This document shows, piece after piece, positions 25,332 through 38,200 of a stretch of DNA of 64,000 nucleotides; the first letter of the stretch is position 1; the number at the start of each line of letters is the position of its first letter. The DNA lies in assembly GCA_028564705.1 (NCBI GenBank), contig JAPXFQ010001349.1, positions 488,001-552,000 of the forward strand. Direction: 5' to 3'. The notes under the pieces are model-generated. The model was given only the letters and a program-made list of their open reading frames with translations. It had not been told where the DNA came from and did no database searches. This DNA comes from Apricaphanius iberus (Eukaryota; Chordata; Actinopteri; Cyprinodontiformes; Aphaniidae). The position numbers and the translations under genes are program-made.

Positions 25332-27228
25332 TTTCCCCCTGTGAATAAAAGAACCTCCTTTCTTCAGAAAGTAAAATGTGGTGTCCCTCTTTAAGTCTTC
25401 AGCTCAGTGCCAGAGTTATAGAGTTGAGCTCTCTGTGGGGTAGACTGGTCCCTCGGTGGGCCGGAGTCAGAATCGAAAAATTTCCATTTCCAAGTACTGT
25501 GAGAGTATTAAACCAGCTGTATAGGTTGCAAGGTTCTATCCCAAATTGAAAACCTCTTAAAGGCTAGTTGACCCACTTAGACCCTGCACTAAGGGAATTG
25601 ATTTGCTGAATGTAAAATAATCTAAAGCTACAGAGTGACCATTCTATTGTACATACCCACTTCCCCACACTACCATGAACACGTTCCTGCTGTGGCTTTT
25701 CTCTCTAAACGGCATTCCTTACTTTTAAATACTCGCAAGAAATCCACATGACTGTACTCTAAATGTTGCTAAGTAGCCTTAAGACTCTTTTTGGACTGTG
25801 TTAAAACAACATCAAGCAAACCTGCCTTTATGGAAAGTTCTGCTGAAACTGTATCAATTTTTGATGTTTGCTTTACTATCTTAAAGATAAACCACCAACT
25901 CACATGGTCCCTGAGAAACTACACACTTTTTACAGATCACCATTTGTGGAAAGGCACAAATATATGTTGCCTCAGAATGTGTACTAATGTTTTCATATAT
26001 GTATTTTTGTAATACAGAAACATATGGACCTATATTATATAATTATTTTATTCTTGCACTTAAAGGCTGACTTTAGAGGGAGACATTGAGGTCAGAGTCT
26101 TGTACGGTAGCCACTACTTATGCATAATCCGTTTTAACTAACTAAAGCTCCTCTGTGTTGGTTTATTTGGAAAATTAAAGAAGAGATGTTCCCAATAAAG
26201 TTTTTATTTTATTTTTTTACTGTGGCCAGTTCAAATATCCAACAGCAAGTTATTTTATTTTGTGAAAAGATTACCTAATGTCCTCAACAATAATGCAATC
26301 AACTTTAAAGAGTAAACAACTTATGTGTATTCTGCTGGCCGAGCAGAATGATGGCTGGACTGCTTCATGGACTTTGATATTCTTAACACAAACATTTAAA
26401 AAAAGACCATGAGTTAGTCAGACATGCTATGACCTGAAAAAAAAAACACATTAAGAAAATTTTAATACGTCAACATAATTTCCGGGATTTTCTACCAAAT
26501 ACTAATACTTATAGAACCCTTGACATTTCAGTAGTCTAATTGTCCTCGTAACTGCTACACCTATCTTCACATTGCTAATTGGTTTAATCAGTGCATTGAT
26601 TAATAATCAGGAATGTACAGTAACAATGGAGTTAAAGGCCTTTCAATTGTTTGCAATTGAATTATTTCCACTTCAGCTTTGATTATTTATGCTATTTTGT
26701 GCTTGACAATTCGAAACGCCCTTAGATCCTTAGGATTAGATCATGCTTTAGTCTATTATCCTCTGCAAACAACTAATCAAACTTTAGAATCTAATCACAT
26801 TTGTCAGTACATTTTGGGTTGATGACATCAAAAGATAAATCACTATACAAGTACAGGCCATTTACCACACGATGCTTACACTTTGGTCAAAGTTGTCACA
26901 TTTTAATTTTATTTAGTCATGTGAAAAAAGTAAGTTCTGTTAAATTTTTTGTACTTCAACATTATTTTCATTCTTCAATGTGCAATCTGAATTTTCTTTG
27001 TATAAATGGAAAATATTTTTTTAACCTATTAAATTATTTTTGTGTTAAACATTATATGAATTATATAAATAAATATATGTCACGGAGGAAAATGTTTGCA
27101 TAGCGTACCAGCCTACCCTTTAACTGAAATAACATTACTGAGATGCTTCTTGTATTCATTTACAAGTCTCAGACATTCCTTTGAGGGAAATTTTCCCCAT
27201 GCCTCATTTTTAGTGATATATTTGAGGG

Positions 27229-27277
<49 letters not shown>

Positions 27278-28925
27278 TTTTCTTTTTATTATTATTTTTT
27301 TTATTTTACAGAGTAGAATTTATGGTAAAATGAACAATGTTGAGCTGGCTGGCTAAAATATGACATTTCCAAACGTTAGAATGTTGTATCAGGTTAATGA
27401 CAAATAGTTATCTCTCCTGGTGTAAAATTAATTCAAGTATGCAATCATCTGTCCAAAGAAAATTACTTTTGCCCTCTTAGGCTTTATTCAAGTTCTTACT
27501 TGTAAACTTATGTCTGCTCTTCATGTTTTTCTGGGGCAAGCCAAAGTTTCCTTCTTCTACACCTACCATGGAAGAAAAACATGCACAGTCATTTTCTAAT
27601 TGTAGAGGCATGCACATTCATGTCAACATTTGCAACAGTTTGGTGTAGGTCCTGTGAAGATTTTTTTTTGTAATTTCTGAGACTTCTTTATGTATCTTGT
27701 GATCTGCTTTCAGGGTGAACTTGCTTGGAAAACCAGCTCTGGGCATGGTCAACGTTTTCAAGATCCTCCCATATGTGGGCTATTTTTCATACAGTGGAAT
27801 TGCTGATGATGAACAGCTTTCAGTCTCATCACATTGTTCAAACTGACTTCAACAGTCAGGAGCAAAATGTTCTACTGATGTGGGGAACACATGATTATTT
27901 GTGGGGTTGTCCTGATTTATCCCTTATCAGAAATTCAATGACTGAAAGTTTAAATTTAAATTCAAAATAAAATTGAATAGGGTTCCCTAATATGTTTTAT
28001 ATCTAGAGGAATATACACAGGCTGAAATGTTTTTTAGTTCTCTCTCAAACTTGATGACTTGTTTTCATTTGCTGAGGTATTTAGATGTTTTATTTTTTTC
28101 CTTTTTCTGTATATATTTATATTTTTATTCAGAAATGTGTATTTGATTATTAAAAATGTAACACCACAACTATAATTTGTTTTCACTTATATCACTAAGC
28201 GTGCTGATAAGCCTAGTTTTTGCTGAGCTTGTTAAAGTGTTAACACATGAAGTCTATAGCAGATTGTGCAAACATTAACATGTGCTTCAACACCAGATGT
28301 TACTTGTCAGATACAGAGTATCATAGTGCACACAGTCAGAGGCTTAAGTGACTCTGACTACCTACATGTGACATTAAATAGGAGTGCATGGATTCAGTCA
28401 GAGCCATTCCAAAATGGTAACAATAGAAGAAGAAAGAAGAAAAAGGTTGCGAAAATTAACCACTTACTTTAAATCTCAATCTATTATTTGGGTTTTACCT
28501 GTATATGTTTGTGTTTCAATGCCTTAAAAAGAAATCCAAAAATTAGCATCTGCACAGCCAAACTCATGCCTTCTGCAATTATCTTACATATTGTGCTACA
28601 TTAATTGCAACCAAACAATGATACATCTATTTTATAGAAATCATTATTTTTATATTTACTGATTTGTTTGTATATATCTTTACTTTGGTCTGCAGCACCC
28701 CCTTGTGGGTGACCACACCCCTGCCTCTTACAGCATTGGTAGCATGTGTTGTCCAGAAACGTATGTTCTCTTTATTTAAAATAGACATCCAATTTTGAAT
28801 AGCATATAATATTCACCAAGAAAACCAAAGTAAGCAAATTAAAACACAATTAACAATAAACCACTGAATGAAATTACCACTCGAGGAAGAAAATTGGTGT
28901 TGGGTGTTCTTTGAACCTTTTCTAA
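25332..28925. other. B-C intergenic region, left part
   Basis: Upstream of gene B, whose promoter and any non-coding first exon should lie in its left end. It contains a (TA)n tract at 27232-27275. A stretch at about 27480-27880 ('gggtgaacttgcttgga', 'ttcatacagtggaattg') resembles a degenerate DNA transposon. No supported gene. Confidence 0.45.
27232..27275. repeat. (TA)n microsatellite
   Basis: About 22 uninterrupted TA units in the B-C gap. Confidence 0.9.
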
Positions 28926-29018
28926 GGCATCGGCTGCATGACTCTTCTTTGGATTGCATATGGTATCAGAAACTGGAGAACTCTGTTAGCAGTTCTGTCT
29001 GCAACCACTGTGGTTTAC
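28926..29018 (+). pseudogene. Exon-4 remnant of an SLC22 OCTN-like gene
   Basis: The 93 bases align without gaps to exon 4 of gene B (23474-23566, minus strand), differing at 5 positions by my count. The translation keeps MTLLWIAYGIRNWRTLLAV, the TM5-6 segment of the family, with Asn replacing the conserved Asp of RDWR. An in-frame TAA (28923-28925) lies directly before it and a TGA (29037-29039) follows, and the exon's splice borders are lost. Weak similarity to the exon's start may extend to about 28880. It lies in the B-C gap, on the opposite strand to B. It is best read as a fragment of a duplicated, dead fifth gene. No other exon could be aligned nearby. Confidence 0.85.
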
Positions 29019-29039
29019 GGAACATTTTTCTTCCTCTGA

Positions 29040-30504
29040 AGACCACCTTACATACACGACAAGAAGCTGAGCTTGTGTTCAGGTTCAGATGTATCTGCTC
29101 ATTATGGCTGATATTACCTACAAGGTTACATTGATCTTATTGGCTCTGCACCTTCATTTGGAAAATTCCTTCTGAGTTACATTTTGTTCAGAGGCTTCAG
29201 GTTGGCGTTTGAATACTCAAACACTGCAGACTAAGAGTGTAGTGCCTAAGGTTTAAAAGAGGCACCTCTTGAGCAGCAGTAGGTGAGGTTATGATTTGTG
29301 TTACCGGATGTTTCTAGAGTCTCTAAAAGATTGAAAGATATTTTATAAGACATTATCCTCAAAGTTAATACTCTCAAAAGTTTCCAGAAGCAGCTGGCTG
29401 CAGTACTTTCTTGTTGAGTACAAGTATGATATATATGATACTTTTTATTGATGGTTAATACTTAACCTGAATTAATTGAGACTATTGACACTTTGGATGA
29501 GCAGGGAAAGGCTGTTTCAGCCTGTATTTGACAGGTATCCACAAATCTAACAACATAGTTAAACCCCAAATAACAGTGCATTCTCTTCCAGGGGTGAGAA
29601 TGGGTCTTCACCTTCAAGTTGGTGTACTTGGGTTTATTTTTGTCTGTTATCTTTAAATGAAACTGGGGAGAAAGATACATGTTTTTTCTTCAGTAAATAA
29701 TACTAATCCAAAAGTCTGGGATGGTTTGGATTGACAATCCTGTCTATATTGCAGCACATATCTAATAATCAAATGTAGATAATGAAACAAATAATAGACA
29801 ATAAGGGATACAAGAGGATAAAGTGTGTTTTATTTAGAATTATATGTGGGATTAGTCTTAAAGAAAAAATGAGGAGCCCAAACATTGAGGAAAGAGTATA
29901 GTTGTTCCTCCTCTACATCAAAAGAGGACCTTAATTTGGTTTGGGTATTTGATGGTTGATTAGTTAATCGGTTTGATTCACATATAATAAACCTAGCTAC
30001 CTTTCATCCACATTGGTGTCTTCTCAGCCAAAATTTTTACATTTTCTAGACAAATGCCAATTTATTTTCAAATACATTTTATGAGGGGTGGAGAGCTCTG
30101 TTGCGTTAGCCTTGTTCCATTTACAGTACATTTCTCCATTGATTTTTAATTTCACGTAATGCTGAATTTGGTTTACATGACATGTTAGCTTAAAATATTA
30201 AATCTAAGAGCGCATAACACCCAAAAATGCATTTGTCGGCATTAGAAAATCAACAAGGTTTAATTTATGTAACTTTCTGTTCTTTACCTATTTTGGCATA
30301 AAAGCTTTTTTTTTACCTGTTTTATACCAGTGTTAGACCTATGCTAGTTTTATAGGGGAATTTAATAGGTTCAATGACACTTTGCTACTTTTGTTAACTA
30401 CCTTGAGGTCTAGGGTTTTATTTGAGTAATAAAAAAAACAAGCTGTTAAGATATCGATTTGCTATTGTTGCAAGTTTCTCTTGGTAGCGAGCAATAACCT
30501 CTGG
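29040..30504. other. B-C intergenic region, middle part
   Basis: No exon, repeat or regulatory site that I can support. The first 200 bp after the exon-4 remnant might hold further decayed coding sequence, but I could not align it. Confidence 0.4.
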
Positions 30505-30870
30505 CAAGGCAAGGCAATTTTATTGATTTAAATTATTCTGTGGTAAAGAAAGAAACAGAACATACAATATGATAAAAGCATGGAAAAACAAAAAAGCAAT
30601 TAAGAATAAAACATGAAAAGCATAAAAAAAAACAATTAGAGAAAGTAAAAAAAAGAAAAACAGCAATTCGGCATGATAATTGTTTACTCAAAGGCAGCTC
30701 TGAACAGATGAGTTTTAAGTTTTGATTTAAAGCGGCACAGTGTTTCAGCAGCTTTGCAGTCATCAGGAAGTTTGTTCCAGATCTGAGAAGGATAGAGACT
30801 GAAAGCTCTGGGAGTTCTCTGGTTTGATGGCTTTTTGAAAACCAACACATTCTGTAACACATTTAATGAC
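30505..30870 (-). repeat. Interspersed fish repeat, second copy of the 13560-13870 family
   Basis: Shares 'ggcaaggcaattttatt', 'ctcaaaggcagctctga', 'ctttgcagtcatc' and 'aagtttgttccagat' with 13560-13870. It lies about 1.2 kb upstream of gene C. Confidence 0.6.
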
Positions 30871-30984
30871 AGGCTTGATTGACCTTCTGTCTTATCTTCT
30901 CTTCAGATTGACAATAACTCTTTGAACCGGCTGGATCCAATCGGAGCATTCACACTGGCTGAGGTGCGGATGTGGAACTCAGTT

Positions 30985-31150
30985 AACTTAGTGTTGCCAT
31001 AACTACTTTGAAAAACTAATGTGATTACTGAATACTCATTACTCCTTCCAAAATTAACTTAGTTATTTAATGGGTTACTTTATTTTTAAAGTAACTAAAT
31101 GAAATTACAAGTTACTTTATTAGTTACTTTCAGATGTAGCCGGTAGCACT
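30985..31150. repeat. hAT-like 'aagtaact' repeat
   Basis: Clusters of 'gttactt/aagtaact' words like those at 10493-10740. Non-coding and degenerate. Confidence 0.35.
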
Positions 31151-31664
31151 TCCCACTGCCTCAAGATAGAAACAATAACCAGTATATACCAGCTGTACAG
31201 AAACTGGATTCAACCCTCGTGTGAATTAGACGTTAGGACTCCCAACTCTATCGGCTGAACAGGACAGTACTTCATCCTTCCAGTCATTTAAAAAATCCAC
31301 AACTACCTGTTAAGTAATGACTTTTGAAGCTATAAATCTGACCCAATTAGTTACTTTCAGGTCAACAAAGAGGAAGAACTGAAGACGTTTTTTGGTATTT
31401 TATCAAATTGGCAATGATAAAATGGCCCAGTGGGCTTCAGTTTTTATTATAAAGTTGTCAAGGTTAGTAAAAACTAGGTCTCTTCATAACAGATTGATCA
31501 GTAATTCCCAAGTTAACTCTGGATGGTTTTTCCCCGCTCTAGTGTCAGGTAAAATTTAAATATATAAATCAAACTTACAGTTATGAAGTCCACATGGGGA
31601 ATTCTCCACCAACCTGCAGCTTATTTCTTAAAATGGACCAAAAAAATAAACTTCAATGGTTTTA

Positions 31665-31667
<3 letters not shown>

Positions 31668-31736
<69 letters not shown>
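31668..31736. repeat. (TA)n microsatellite upstream of gene C
   Basis: About 34 uninterrupted TA units ending about 285 bp before the ATG of gene C. Confidence 0.92.
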
Positions 31737-31740
<4 letters not shown>

Positions 31741-31984
31741 CCATAATATAATGTTAATCAAAAACATGACAGGCTAAACTTTAAACAAACTCTCACGCCT
31801 CGAGTCTGGGATTGTTTCTTTTGTTTTTTCCTCTGTTAATTATTATAGGATTTACAGTTATGGATTGGGGTTTGGCCTACATAGGACAGGTTTATTCATA
31901 AAGAAAAGTAAAAGTCACACTCCTTAAACCACAGAGGAGCTTGGGATGAATTTTAGCTGCAACCCCGCCAGTTTCAGAAACACC

Positions 31985-32011
31985 ATGAATTCATTCATTC
32001 ATATTACCTAA
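31985..32011 (+). promoter_or_regulatory. Candidate upstream ORF before gene C
   Basis: An ATG in good Kozak context (CACCATGA) opens a frame of eight codons that ends at TAA (32009-32011), 8 bp before the main ATG and in another frame. If the transcript starts upstream of it, this would lower translation of gene C or require reinitiation. The transcription start is not known. Confidence 0.4.
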
Positions 32012-32019
32012 CTCTGATC

Positions 32020-35000
32020 ATGCTCGCAGAGCCTTCTGCCGACAAAGTGACTGATTATGAAGAGGCGACCTCCTTCCTCGGAGAATGGGGACGTTTCCAG
32101 CGGCGGGTCTTTTTTATCCTCGGCCTTGGCATTGTCTTTGATGGACTCACCGCCTTCTCGATCGTGTTTCTAGCCGACACGCCGGCCCATCGCTGCGTTT
32201 TGCCCTCGAACCTGAACCTTAGTGCCGCGTGGAGGAACAGCAGCATCCCGTTGGAGGAGGATGCGAGCCACGGCGGCGCACTGGTGCCCAGCAGGTGCTC
32301 CAGATACAAAGTGGAGTATTTGTTGAATTACTCGCAAAGAGGTTTTCTACCTGGAGTGGACGTTAATCTGTCTAATGTGCCCCAAGAAGGGTGCTTGGAC
32401 GGATGGGAGTTTGACCACAGCGTGTATACATCTACTATTGTATCAGAGGTGTGTTCAACTACTAACCCATTTGATGCTACCACTAATATCGGTGAACATG
32501 ATGATGTGCCTATTTTATTACTTAATAATCCTATAACGACGTTTTCTTTATCTATTGTAAAAAACGATGGTAGTTTTATACACGTAAACACTTTTTGGCT
32601 ACACTTGGAAAAATATTTGTGCACGATACTCAATTTTAACCTTTATTACTAATTATATTTAATAAACCTGCTCCTGGTAGGCTATTTAAATGTGTGCATC
32701 CATGCACCATTACTTTTGCATGATCTCATCTGTAGGCTGCTGCATGTTCCCATGATTTTTTTCTTTCTTTTTTATGCAGTGGAACCTGGTGTGTGATGAA
32801 AGTTGGAAGACTCCACTGACATCGTCTATCCTCTTTTGCGGTGTTTTTACTGGCTCCTTAATGTTTGGACAACTTTCTGACAGGTTGTATCAGTAGTTTT
32901 AGAAATCAAAGGCTGCATGAACCTCATCTTTGTAACCCACAGAGGCGAACCCATGAATACACAAGGGATAGCTCACAGAGTGATGCTCTCTCTGATATGC
33001 AAAAATGAATTAAAAATCGCCAGTATTTCTTTAAATAGCTATAGTTAGTCAGTAATTTTCAGGTCAAATACTACTCTTTAAAACCACAAACTCTTACAAA
33101 GCCTTAAAACATTGACTGGTGGCATGCACTTTTTGAGTTTCTACTATCATCTGCATTAAATGACCTTCATCCAATTGTTACTATTTTATGTCCTAAAGTA
33201 AACAGAAATGGTCACAATTGGATCAGAAAGCTTAGACCTAAACCACAATCATTAATTGGTATCAGTCAGGAAAAGCTTGAACACTTTAAACCATTGACTA
33301 AGATAATCATTATACACAAGTTTACTCAACACAATTTCTTCCCACTGAGTTCCATTAGACGTCTTGTCAAACTCAGAGAATGCTGTAAACTCTGTTAATC
33401 AATCACTAGAGCATTCAACAATGAAACACCCAGACCAAATATCAGCTCAGTATGACTGTAGATGATATGAGTAAAGGTGGTCACCTTTTCGGAAGAATGT
33501 GGAAACTCGGACAGACAGTTAAGCAGACTTTTGGAGGTGCTTCCTTGGTCATGGATAAATCAAAATTAATCAAAGATGTTACTAGGAGAGGAATGGACCT
33601 CCATAGATCTGGATTTTCATTTGTTAAATTTTCAGATGCCTGAAGTTGCAAATGTTTTCTGTTAAAAAGTAATTTAAAAGTATGAACAGCATGACCAGTA
33701 GCCATTCTATTCTGGGAAAAGGCGGTTCTTAAAATAATGCCAAAGGTGCTATGAAGATGCTGGTCTGGAAGGCCACTCAGAAAAGGCTTAGCCATCACTC
33801 AAAGCCTTTCATGAAAAGCCAGACTGTTGATATCCAAATGTTAAGTTTGTATTTTTGGTTAGCTCTACCTTTATTATTGTATTTATTTTTTATAGGAGAC
33901 CACACATACATTCATCTCCCTCCTCACACATATACCACCCTAACCTGTAGCAGCAGCTGTATGGAAATGAAAAAGGAAAAATAAATATAACTGCATTTTT
34001 TCCACTACATCTTCTCATACTCTGAATGTCCTTAAGTGGAGCTCTGGCGGGTACTTCTAGGGGGTAAAGAGTAATTTCACTCTGAATCAGTACCTCGATA
34101 GAGAGCTTGTTTCCTCCACTACATTAGCTTTCATCACCATTATTGTTGTAACAAAACTGTGGACGCCTTTGACTAAAACACTCTTGTTTTTGGATAGTCC
34201 CATAAAGAGGATGATCAGGGTTGTCCAAAATGAATAAGAAACCATCAACTTTGCATACAGAAAATGTTAACCAGTTAGTCTGCCTTAGCAACTGGCTCAA
34301 AGAAAAATAGGTTAAAAGGGCCACATGTGAATGTGATTGTGGAGTTCAGACCAATAATTCCACCGATCTCTCCTTCATTTCATTAGATAAAAAACAGCGG
34401 CATCCAAATTTGTCCTTTTACACCGAAGATGTTGTTTTTTTAGGTCAAATTTAGGAATGTTAATTAATCGCGATTAATTCACAGATACCCTGTCATTAAT
34501 TAGATTACATTTTTTTATCGTTTGACAGCCCTAATATTAATGTAAAGTTTGTTATATTTAAGAGTATTCAGTTTCTTGACAATAGAATTAGAGTTCAAAA
34601 TAAAATAAATTCTTTTGACTTTTGTTATCTTGCCATTTTGTACAAGGTGTTTACTTTCCAATTTATGCTTAATGTCAATTTCAGGTTTGGGAGGAAAATT
34701 ATAATGTTTTCCACCATAGCTCTGCAAACAGTCTCCAGATTCATTCAAGTATTCTCTCCAAACTGGATAGTGTTCTGTGCTTTGTTTTTCATTGTGGGGA
34801 TGGGACAAGCTTCCAGTTATATGGTTGGATTTGTTTTAGGTAAATCAAATAAAACGTATTTCAAATTATTAATTATGATGCAAATCCTGCATAATATGAA
34901 CTTAATTTTTGTTTGATAATCTTGCTTTAAGGAATGGAGGTATTAGGCCCTCGTACCCGAACAATTTTCTCCACGGCTGGGGTAAATCTTTTCTATACTG

Positions 35001-35198
35001 TGGGCTACATGCTTCTGCCACTGCTCGCATTCTTCATCAGGGACTGGAGGATGCTACTCCTTGCCCTGTTACTACCAAGCTGCCTGTACATGCCTCTCTT
35101 GTGGTAGGTAGATGTCTTCTAGGATGTTTTTGTCCTTTTTTCCAAGCTGAAATTTGAAAATTTACTATTCATATTGACTGAAGAATTGTTCCTACTTA

Positions 35199-35269
<71 letters not shown>

Positions 35270-38200
35270 AAAAGTTAAACATTTGGATCAGATTGATTAC
35301 TTTTATAAATCACAATTGTGTTTATATCCTTTAACATTTTTTAAAATGTCAGTTTATTTAATTAAGAATTTATATGAGAGAAAAAACACAAAACTGCATA
35401 GTTGTGAATTAGGATTAAAGAGTATGGAAATGTGGGATGCGCATGCACTCAGTCCTCCTAAGTAAACACTTCTATGGTCCAAGTTTTGCCACAGTCTTTT
35501 GGGGAATACCTCTACCAGCTTTGTATGGTGGGAATTGAAATCCTTCAGGATTCTTCCTTGTAATGAAGCAAAACAAATATTTAAAAAACTGTCCAAATGG
35601 TTGTAGAGCATCTGTTAATATCAATATTAACTTTTACCACAGATTCTCAAATGTATTTAGGTCTGGACTTTGACTGGGCTATTAAGACATTAAAATGCTT
35701 CGATCTAAACCCTTCTGTTGTTGCTCAGGCTGTATATTTATTTTCATTTTCCTACTGCCATGTGAATCTCTGCTGTAGTTGCAAGTCTTTTGCAATCATT
35801 TACCAGGTTGTCTTTCAGGATTGGTCAGTATTGAGCTTCATCTTTCTTTCAGTCAACTCTGACCAGTTTACCTGTCCTTGTCGAAGTAAAAGCGTCCCCA
35901 GCGTGATGCTGCTTCCATAATGTTTCAAAGTGAGGAAGGTTCAGCATGATGTAGAATGTTAGTTTTCTGAGGGTTTCATTTTGGTATTGTATGACCAAAG
36001 CAGCTTCCACTTTTCCCAGCATGGTTTTTGGTAAACTCCCAATCGGATTTGAGTGTGAGTTTATTTATTTAAAATGGGTACATTGCATACTAATGAACAT
36101 ATACATTTAAATGTGCAAGATTTTAGCCAATGGCTAATTTCCAACTTTAGTCCCTTCTGTAGGTTGATGTTAACAACATAAAAAAATGTAACAGTGCAGT
36201 AAGTACAACAATTTGCCTTATGCAAATTTAGGCACAGTTGTGTCAAAAGTTTTGTTCTTCCAATGGCCAAACTTTAAGATGTTTGGTAAAATAAGTCATA
36301 ATTGGGAGTTCATGTACTTTGCCTGGTATTTAATGTGAGAATGAACAGAAAAAGTGGTTGGATTAAAGGCACTCTTTCTAAAAGGAACCACACAGATCAC
36401 CTCTGGAAACAGCAGTTGTTACTCTGAGTTTTTTTTCACAATTCGTGTAATGGTCGTTTGCTATGGAAGATTTTGTAAATCAAGATAGTGTTGGAGTGTT
36501 TAACAGTGCTGTCCCAGCTTAAGCGCCCATGCTTTTTTAATATATGACAGTGATTGTACATTTTTGGGCTTTTACATTAAATTTTTGCTGAGCCTGTTTA
36601 AAAGCTGTTTCAATCTTTTTTAGTGTCATCCTACAGGCTGTCTTTTGAAATTCAACACTTCAAGTGAACTCCTGTTCATTTGCCTCTAGCAAGTGAACTC
36701 CTGTTCACTTGCTAGAGGCATATGAACAGGATTTTCCTGTTGTTGTTTTTTACTGCCTGTGCATGATTTATGGCTTATGCTGATGGTTCTAATGTGGACT
36801 GGTGTAAGAAAAAACAGCTTAGAACGGTTTTGTTTAGCCTTCATCTGATTTCCCTATGTTCTAAGTCAGTGAGCTGATAGAAGAGCAAAAACGTAATTCT
36901 TCATTGAAATCGTTAGTTGGAATTCCAGCATGGTGTGGATTTTGTTGTTGATTCCTTTGTACAGATTGTGATACCATCTAAGATGCAAAACGGCATGTTC
37001 AAATTTGCACATGATTAGTCTAATCATCCTGATGGGAAAGCTTTTCTAACTTTCTTAGATATTTATTATTGGCAACTGGTGAAAAAATACCGGGTTATGT
37101 TAAAACCTGCCATACGTGCCACATGATGAACCAAATCATTCACTGAAACCTGCACTGGTATATCACATTCCATTTGTTAAACAATTTGAGCATTTGGTTA
37201 TTAATGGTGAGTCTTTCACCAAAATTTCTTTTTATTCTTATTTATTGACAGTGTTGTGGTTGAACATCCTGTTATCCTGCTCCGTATCCTCTTCGTACCA
37301 TGGCACAGTCCGTTGAGCTATGCTGTTTCTCAGTTTACTTTTGTTTTTGGCATTCTAAGAGTCATTTAGTCTGATCAGGGCTCAAATGTTTCAACCAAAG
37401 TATTTTCTCAGTTGGTGAAGCAGCTACACATTCATCAGAGTCAAGGGGCCTAATTAATCTTAGGTCTATGGCTGTTAGAGAGTTAATTACTATTAGGCTA
37501 GAAGGTCTGTGAATTATTTTTTGCTCCTTTGTCATTAATAAACTTAATGCGTGTGGTGTGTATGCGCTGCTCCTGCTCCATGCAAGCGTATTCCCTAGTC
37601 TGATTTATTAAAGATGCAGCTGGCCCAGAACAAAGTTGCTTGATGTCCTAAGATTTTCATATTCTACTGACATTTTCTAAGTGCACTGTATTTTATCATG
37701 GCCTCCATTAATTTTACTAAATTAATGGTAAAACATGGTAACACACAGTTCCTGCAAATATCTGCTGTCTACAAAGAATCTCAGAGATAGTATAATTTAT
37801 CAAAAATATTAGAAAACTAAATTTAATTTCTTTAAAAAAAAGTGTTACAATTTAATTTTAGCTTTGAATCTACCTGAAAATTTTAGTAATTTGGTCGAAG
37901 GCTGGAAATATATGGAAGAAATATAATTCCAACAGAATCCGGTTCTTTTTAATCAATTTATAACACAAAAATTTTATCCTGCATAATTCTGTATCTGAAT
38001 TTATTTTTAGTTTAAATTTGCAAGCAAATAATTCCCCTGCAAAATTTCACCTGCAGGAAGGAATTTGCCTGGAAAAATTCACCTGCCACATATTCATCTG
38101 CAAATGTGGTGAACTCTTTATGACCCAAGCAGAGTCGGTCTACGGAGAGCCTTGCCACTCTCTAAGTCCCATTGTAATGGATTTTGGTTGCAGTTCCACC

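Noticed and set aside
28868..29134. 88-codon plus-strand open frame over the exon-4 remnant
   Set aside because: It is in a different frame from the SLC22-like translation, so its codons do not reflect the ancestral protein.
32449..32652. Extension of gene C exon 1 reading frame by 67 codons
   Set aside because: Reads through a GT donor at 32449. Splicing to 32780 restores the conserved W-N-L-V-C segment of the family.
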